DNA of 64,000 nt, from contig MNCI01030955.1 in the NCBI GenBank assembly GCA_015680685.1, forward strand, positions 447,923 to 511,922, given 5' to 3'. The stretch is from Gnetum montanum (taxonomy: Eukaryota > Streptophyta > Gnetopsida > Gnetales > Gnetaceae). Shown piece after piece: positions 57,960-64,000 of the stretch. The notes below the pieces were generated by a model. That model had not been told where the DNA came from. It saw only the letters and a list, made by a program, of their open reading frames with translations, and did not search any database. Every line of letters begins with the position of its first letter. The first letter of the stretch is position 1. Both the position numbers and the translations under genes were made by a program.

Positions 57960-58650
57960 TGCATCTCCAGTACCCTCATTCTTTACATCAAATCCCTTCG
58001 AGCACCATTCAAACCAAGTGCCACCTAGGATCTGCACTGTGATGCTAACTCATGTTGTCTCTGACTAGATCAAGGCTAGCAACCTTCCTACAAAAAGATC
58101 TAATCCAAGAAGTCCACTCATCTTTTTACAAATTGCTGGACAAGATCCATGCAAGGCTCTTCTTGACTCTAGTTTTAGAGTTAACCTTATCTCCCATGAT
58201 ATGTACAAATCTTGGAACCTACCACCTCTTAAGAAGAGCAACATTCACTTAGAATTTGTAGATTAGTCGATTACAGTCCCTTTGGGATTAGTAGAGGACA
58301 TTGTGACCATAGTTTGCAGGTGATCGTATCTTGCTGATTTTTTGGTAATCAACATGGACAACTACAAAAGTGACTTTTCCATCATCATGGGTAGGGTTTG
58401 GTTAATCATGGTTGATATGAAAATGGGTATAAGGGACCTATCTCTTGAAATATCTAAGGAGAATGAATTAGGAAAAATTGAGAAGAAGTGTATCCTATGC
58501 ATTGCGTATAGTGACAACTGGTGTAATTGTGTGCAAAAGATTTGGTCCATCAAAAGCACATACATTAAGGCATGTAATCAATGTATGTAAGAAGTTAATA
58601 TTCAACAGTGTCTATACACAATAGCCACAAACCAAGAGGGCACCCAATGG
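57960..58650 (+). pseudogene. Aspartic protease of element C
   Basis: The catalytic loop reads ALLDSSFRVNLIS at about 58160-58200, where A has LDLGSSVNLIS. Thus D-S-S stands for the active-site triad and the Gly is lost. VEDIVTIVC and FSIIMGRVWL follow (about 58295-58400). The following KCILCIAYSDNW equals the region after protease in A. Two stops. Confidence 0.75.
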
Positions 58651-58899
58651 CTGATAGCTAATTCAAATAGCAACACAATATGCATGGAACCAAGAGTTTA
58701 ACTTGTGCATATGTAGTAGGCATGGAAAAAATTGAACAAGTCCATTCCCAAATCTCTAATGAAGATGATGATAATTGTTGGGAAGAGTTGGAGATCCTTG
58801 ATCACTTTAAGCAATAGCCCTTAGAACTAAAAACTTTACTAGTCAAAATGGAGTATGCATTTTTAAAGAATGGTAAACTAGTCATCATTAATGCCGAGC

Positions 58900-59700
58900 T
58901 TGCTCCTAAATAAAAAGAAAATTTGTTGAAAGTGGTGAATAAATGGTCAACATCCTTTTCTTGGTCATATCCAGAACTAACAAGAATTGATCCAAGGATA
59001 TGCTAGCACCGCATTTACACTGACCTAGCCATGAAGCCTAGAAGATAGCCACAGAGATGGCTAAATCCCAAACTAAAGCAAATCATTAAGGAGGAAATAG
59101 AGAAACTCCTCAAGGTGGGGTTTATCTATCCAATCACAAATAGTGAGTGGGTTGGCCCACTTGTAATTGTACCAAAAAAGGGTGGTAAATGGTGGGTCTG
59201 CATTGACTTTAGGTTGTTAAACATGGCAACATTTAAGGATCACTTTCCTTTTCCATGTGTGGATCAAGTATTAGACACCATATCCAAGCATTATTATTAT
59301 AGTTTCTTGGATGGTTATAGTGGCTATAACCAAATCCAAATTGCACCAAAAGACCAAGCCAAGACAACATTCATGAGTCCCTAGGGGACTTTTGCATACT
59401 ATAAGATGCCATTTGGTTTATGCAATGCCCTTGCAACATTTCAATGTTTGGTCCTTAGTATCTTTCAACAACAAATCAGTAGTGGTATTGAAGTTTTCAT
59501 GGATGACTTCTCCACCTATGAAGCTACATTTGAGCAAGCCTTGGACTAACTTAAGCAAGTACTAAAGAGATGTGTTGAGAAAACCCTATGGCTCAACTGG
59601 CAAAAAAGCCATCTCATGGTCTAAGAAGGCATTGTGCTAGGGCACCGAATTTCCTAGAAAGGGATTGAGGTAGACCTAGAAAAGATAAGGGTCATCCAAG
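58900..59700 (+). pseudogene. Reverse transcriptase of element C
   Basis: The intact stretch 59115-59384 has VGPLVIVPKKGGKWWVCIDF, RLLNMATFKDHFPFP and FLDGYSGYNQIQIAP. Further on: KMPFGLCNALATFQ (about 59403-59445) and VFMDDFSTY (about 59494-59520), with Asp pair intact. It is interrupted by TAG and TAA at several places. Confidence 0.85.
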
Positions 59701-60535
59701 GAATAACACACCAACTAGAGACCATCAAAGATGTTTGATCATTCCTTGGACACACTGGTTACTACCGATGCTTTATTGAGAATTTCTTTAGGATTGCTCA
59801 ACCATTGGTAGAACTTACTAAGAAAGATGCACTTTTCATATGAACCAAGGAATGTGAAAACACATTCCAACAAGTAAAAGAGAAACTCATAGAAACACCA
59901 ATCCTACGAGCACCTAATTTGTCCAAACCATTCCATATCATGATAGATGCAACTATGCTTTGGGAGTTGTGCTCACATAGATGGACGATAAGAAACATCC
60001 ATATTATATCCAATGTGCAAGTTAAAGAATTGTGGGGGCATAGTTAAATTACACTACCACAGAAAAAAAACTAATGGCAATGGTGTATGCACTAGAAAAG
60101 TTTAGACATTATGTGCTAGGTTACAAACTATTTGTATATATGAACCACATTGTAATTCGCTTCCTTATGAATAAGCAAATGGTGAGCCCTCATGTTATAC
60201 AATGGCTTGTTATCTTGTATTAATTTGATATTACTATGGTAGATTTAAAAGGGACCGAGAATGTGATCATTGACCATCTTTCTCACTTAAGATGGAATAA
60301 CAAAGAGAAGGAGAGCCCACTCTCTAATCAATTTCCAAACGAACTCCTCTTTACTAGAACAATAAATGAACAAATGCCTGAAAAAGTAGTATGGTATAAT
60401 GGCATCCTCACATATCTTCTCACTCAAGAGATGCCACAAGACTTGGATTTTAGGAAAAATAATAATTTCTTCATTAGGTCAAATACTTCATGGAAATTAA
60501 CGAACACCTTTACAAGGTGTGTGCTAATGGCCTAA
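59701..60535 (+). pseudogene. RNase H and linker of element C
   Basis: FLGHTGYYRCFIENF at the start, then FHIMIDATMLWELCSH (frame change), EKKLMAMVYALEKFRHYVLG, and 60236-60535 with DLKGTENVIIDHLSHLRW. It matches A along its length. Confidence 0.8.
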
Positions 60536-60559
60536 TCCGTTGATGTCTCCCTAACAAGA

Positions 60560-61738
60560 TCAACTACATGTTCTCCAGGATGCTAATGAAGGACCTTGCG
60601 GAGGCCACTATGCAAGGAGATGCACAACCATAAAAATCCTAATGGCATGATACTATTGGCCCACAATCTTTAGTGATGCCCACCAATTTGTCAAGTCTTG
60701 TGAACATTGTCAACATGACGGGGGGATGACCACTCGTATGGAAGGTCTTCAATAGTGGATTTAACCACTAGAACCTTTTGACATATGCAGTGTTGACTTC
60801 ATGGATCCCATCACATCCATGTCTAATGGGAAAGCGTATATTATAGTAGCAGTTGACTACTGCACAAAATGGGCTAAAGTGGCAACTGTTACAAACTACA
60901 CATCATCCACTACCGCTAGATTTATACAACAACATATCGTCAATAGGTTTGGAGTGTCGCATTCACTAATTTCTAATGATGGGACTCATTTCACAAGTGT
61001 CACATTTAGAAAATTAATGCAACACTTGGAGGTAGAACATAAACTAACAACACCTTACCACCCCCAACCAATGGTCAAGCAAAGGTAACTAACTAGGAGA
61101 TTACTAAAATATTAATGTGAACTATTAGCAAATATAGGAAGGATTGGAGCACAAAACTTAATTATGCTCTTTGAGCTTATCAATCAACTTGAAAAATTCC
61201 TATTGGATATTCTTCCTATGAGTTAGTATATGGAAAACTTCCAACACTCCCAATTCAATCTGAGCTCCATACACTGTCAACGACCTGTGATCTAAACCTT
61301 GAGCTAAGTTTAGCATAGAAGAAGAGATTGATCAATCTAAACATGCTAGAAAAAAATCACTTAGTGGCCCTATCTTTGAATGAGGTTAAAAAAGCATTCA
61401 AAAAGCAATGCCATAACCTTAGAATTAGAAAAGTAAGGTTTCAACCAAGAGATAAGGTCCTTTATTGGAACCCTACACATGTACCTCAAAATATAAAATT
61501 TCAAACATTATGGGAGGGACATTATATAATTGATCAAACCTTTCCCTCTAAGGCCATGATAATTTACAAACTTGATAGCCCAAATAAAAAGAAATTGGTC
61601 AATATCCAACAAGTTAAGCCTTTCTTAGAACCAAGATTGGCCACTGTAAATACTACCTCATCTAATGAACACCCACATTCTATTTTTTGGATCTCCTCCC
61701 TCCAACTTAGTCATGGGGGAGATGGCCATCCATGCTAA
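60560..61738 (+). pseudogene. Integrase of element C
   Basis: Zinc region: NEGPCGGHYARRC and EHCQHDGGMTTRMEG (about 60585-60745). Core 60801-61088: SVDFMDPITSMSNGKAYII keeps the first Asp. The second site reads SNDGTHF where A has SDNGTYF, so the catalytic Asp is Asn. The frame then breaks. 61328-61738 is intact and holds the GPY-type end: VLYWNPTHVPQNIKFQTLWE, then IYKLDSPNKKKLVNIQQVKP. Ends with LSHGGDGH. Confidence 0.82.
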
Positions 61739-63927
61739 TCATTACAATGGCCTCTCAGTTTTTCTACCATTTTTGTTTTTCACATTTTTGATTTTACAAA
61801 TTTTTTATTTGCAAATTTTTCTAATTTTATACCATTTTTAGTACATTTAAATTTTCTTCATTATTTTACACCTTCTTATATATTTTTTACTTTATTTTAT
61901 CTCTTATTTTTTTTATTAAGTATGATATTTTCTCATTCCTTCTAATAAATCTGCTTTATTATCATAGGATACAATGCTATCATTGTTTTTTACTAATGAT
62001 GGTTTGTGCTTAATGTGTGATTCTTGATGTCTAGTTTCTATTTTTAAATTTTGATGTCTAATGACTTTGACATGGTTTATTTTTCATGGGACAAGTAGTG
62101 AGTCCATTTCATCCACCCATCTGATGAACTCTATGGTTTTCCTTGTTTTTGGAATTTGAGGTCCCTTTTTCATTAAAGAAAATTTTAATCAATCTATGAC
62201 CTTCGTAGTTCCAAAATTTAGAAGGATCCAAAGGTTTGTAAAGGGTGTGACTTCAAGGGGACTCAATACTCTTTGTACTCTTCTTCTTACTTGAGTGTTT
62301 TTTTGTGGACTTCTTACCATTATGTACCACCCAATGATAGGAAGCCAAATAACGTCATTGCATGATGTGGTTCCCATTATTCAAAAAAAATAACAAAAAT
62401 AACAAATAATGGGAATTCAAAGCACCCCTTTGACATGAATAAAGTCCTTTCATGGTGTGGTTCTTATCTAAAAAAACACATAATGGGAATTCAAAGCACA
62501 TCCTTTAGACAAATAAAAGGGCTACAAACACTAGTTATGGGACTCAAACGACATACATCTATGCATGAAGGTTCCCTCTAACTAAGGCCCTCTCTCTCTC
62601 TCTCTCTCTCACTTCCTACCTCTCTCTCCTCTTGTGAAATGGTGGTTATCTTGCAAGGTCACTCCTGTGTCTCGAGTGGGTGGATTAGTCTTTAAGTGAT
62701 GATGCAAAGTCACTAAAAGTGGATGGTTTTGGTCTAGACCAAGGATGGAACTTCTTGGGTCATTTTAACCACAAATCCATAAAGGACTTCTTATGACCTA
62801 AATTTGGAACTCCATTCCACCTTCTCTATCATCCATCCATGCTACCATAACTCACCTGACTGCTAAGTCCTATGTTATGCTCTATGTTTTAGTCTAACGT
62901 ATTGGGATTCTTGAGTGGATTCTTTTGGTTTGGTCCTTAACTTGTCATGATCATTAAATCAACTATGGGGCCCATGGACTCCTTAGTTGAGGTTATTCAA
63001 GGGAAAAAGGGACATGAGCCTACTATCGGGAGGACCCACTTGCATAGCTTTTGGCTTGATTAGTTAAGGTTCCTTACTTTTAATATCATTATAATCTTAT
63101 ATTTTGTATTTTCCATTGTGTAAACTGCTCAGTACTCCGTAATCTTTCATTACATTCATCCATTAAATCAATTTTTCTCCATTTTTTTCAAATTTATGAA
63201 CTTTAATGTCCTCTTCTCATGATTTCATACTATTGTTGGTCTTCTAAACTTTCATTTGACCACAATTTCATCGAACAATTCCTTATATTTTGAAAGTTTA
63301 ACCAAAGTCAACGAAAGTCAATGATGGTCAACAGCTATGTCATCAAGGGCTCATCGACGCAGCCAACCCTATCGATGGGGCCCCATTGTTGAGGCCTTGT
63401 CGACATAATACAAAAATGCTATCTATATCATCAGACACTTTGGAATTTTTTTTCATTTACTCATAACACAAGGAATTTTTACAATTTTTCAAAGCCCAAA
63501 ACATTCCAAAGCCCATAACTTTCAAACCGTTTGTTCAAATCATTCCATTTTTTGATCTTACACTTACCAAAGGTAAGATCTTTATCATGGAGGCCACAAA
63601 ACTTAAGGTTTCTGATGCAATTTTCAAAACTTTTTTCTAACTCCCCTAAGGGTTAGTAACATTAATCATANTAAAACTTTTTTCTAACTCCCCTAAGGGT
63701 TAGTAACATTAATCATACATAAATATCAACTTTTTCCAAGTTAACCCTTCCAATAACCTCTGGGATTATTTATCAATGATAAGGCATAAATAGAAATAAC
63801 AATTAAGTTGATTAAATGAGCCATAATCATAGCTTAGGCAAGTATAAATACCCTCAAGAGTTAAGGTATTCCAACTATTTTAAGGTTACATAATGATTAC
63901 TAATCCATGGTTCTATTGTGATTATAG
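61739..63927 (+). other. 3' region of element C between integrase and the downstream frame
   Basis: T-rich, then the shared TGACTTCAAGGGGACTC block near 62250, a (TC)n run at about 62590-62610, and GGGAGGACCCACTTGCATAG near 63030. At 63300-63410 are pieces resembling LTR starts (ATCGATGGGGCCCCATTG). A single N at 63671 lies inside a direct duplicate. No preserved gene. Confidence 0.55.
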
Positions 63928-64000
63928 ATGGCACCCAAACAAAAGCACCCTCAAGAAGGAGAACCCTCACAACCATAAGAGAAACAACCAAGAGCTAGAA
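63928..64000 (+). pseudogene. Start of a downstream (env-position) frame in element C, cut by the window end
   Basis: ATG directly after TTGTGATTATAG, as in B at 7812. Reads MAPKQKHPQEGEPSQP, then TAA, then a basic stretch. The conserved acceptor-plus-ATG layout suggests a spliced downstream protein in this family; its nature is not visible. Confidence 0.4.

Larger units (their letters stand above)
54441..64000 (+). mobile_element. Element C: Athila-like retrotransposon, cut by the window end
   Basis: 5' LTR 54441-55386 (TGATGAG...CTCATCA), primer site, gag, protease, RT, RNase H, integrase and a long 3' region. The 3' LTR is outside the window. It is closely related to A: the same Gag N-terminal block, same motif strings and same 3' blocks. 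It was inserted in the gag of G2 and so is younger than that element. Confidence 0.88.

Noticed and set aside
62590-62610. (TC)n microsatellite
   Set aside because: Simple repeat without further interest.
63615-63720. Direct duplication near the right edge
   Set aside because: A single N at 63671 lies between nearly identical copies; assembly artefact.
1-64000. Ordinary host genes, tRNA, rRNA, CRISPR or bacterial operons
   Set aside because: Nothing in the window supports them; all legible coding sequence is retrotransposon-derived or lies within one.

Overview
The window is repeat-dense nuclear DNA of a plant with a large genome. The evidence is nested LTR retrotransposons of plant lineages: Athila-like, Tat/Ogre-like with an archaeal-type second RNase H, chromodomain-bearing Ty3/gypsy, and Copia. 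I see no ordinary host gene, tRNA or rRNA. A large-genome seed plant, possibly a gymnosperm, is my inference; the sequence does not fix the taxon. Almost every coding region is broken. Many breaks are CAG to TAG, CAA to TAA or CGA to TGA changes, as expected from decay of methylated cytosines.

Layout. 200-15779 (+): Athila-like element A, with LTRs, tRNA-Asp-type primer site, gag, protease, RT, RNase H and integrase. Its gag-protease linker is split by element B (3603-9214, +), a gag-only relative with target duplication ACTCT. B's right end is an inverted copy of its own LTR start. 15780-16767: gag remnant of another Ty3/gypsy element. 16768-18133 (+): 5' LTR of a Tat-like element (Tat3), whose primer site resumes at 35193. 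Between these lies Tat1 (18134-35181, minus strand), a 17,048-bp Tat/Ogre-like element with two 1,560-bp LTRs and target duplication CTATA. 35515 to about 38960 (minus): Tat2, LTR plus integrase. About 39390-42932: ends of two chromodomain Ty3/gypsy elements. 42933-49200: Copia-like gag-only element F with target duplication CCATG. 50387-54440: two copies (G1, G2) of a Ty3/gypsy family. 54441-64000: Athila-like element C, cut by the window end.

The standout is inside Tat1. Between protease and reverse transcriptase, on the opposite strand, lies a multi-exon gene (25226-29021) with a TATA box and good start context. Its exons join in frame across every splice junction I could test (the 7/8 join is hidden by an assembly gap). 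Only four nonsense codons interrupt it, each one C-to-T change from sense. Its N-terminal part resembles an FCP1/NIF (HAD-type) phosphatase domain, but the expected catalytic aspartates are largely replaced. Tat1 also carries two arrays of short hairpin units. In the larger one (20900-21316) the stem sequences change in a compensatory way around a constant 11-nt loop.

A, B and C share terminal TGATGA/TCATCA ends, TATAAATA promoters and a Gag with a short Cys/His motif. B could have depended on enzymes from relatives such as A or C. F and the G copies belong to different superfamilies, yet their LTRs carry clusters of the same near-palindrome AAGACATCTT.
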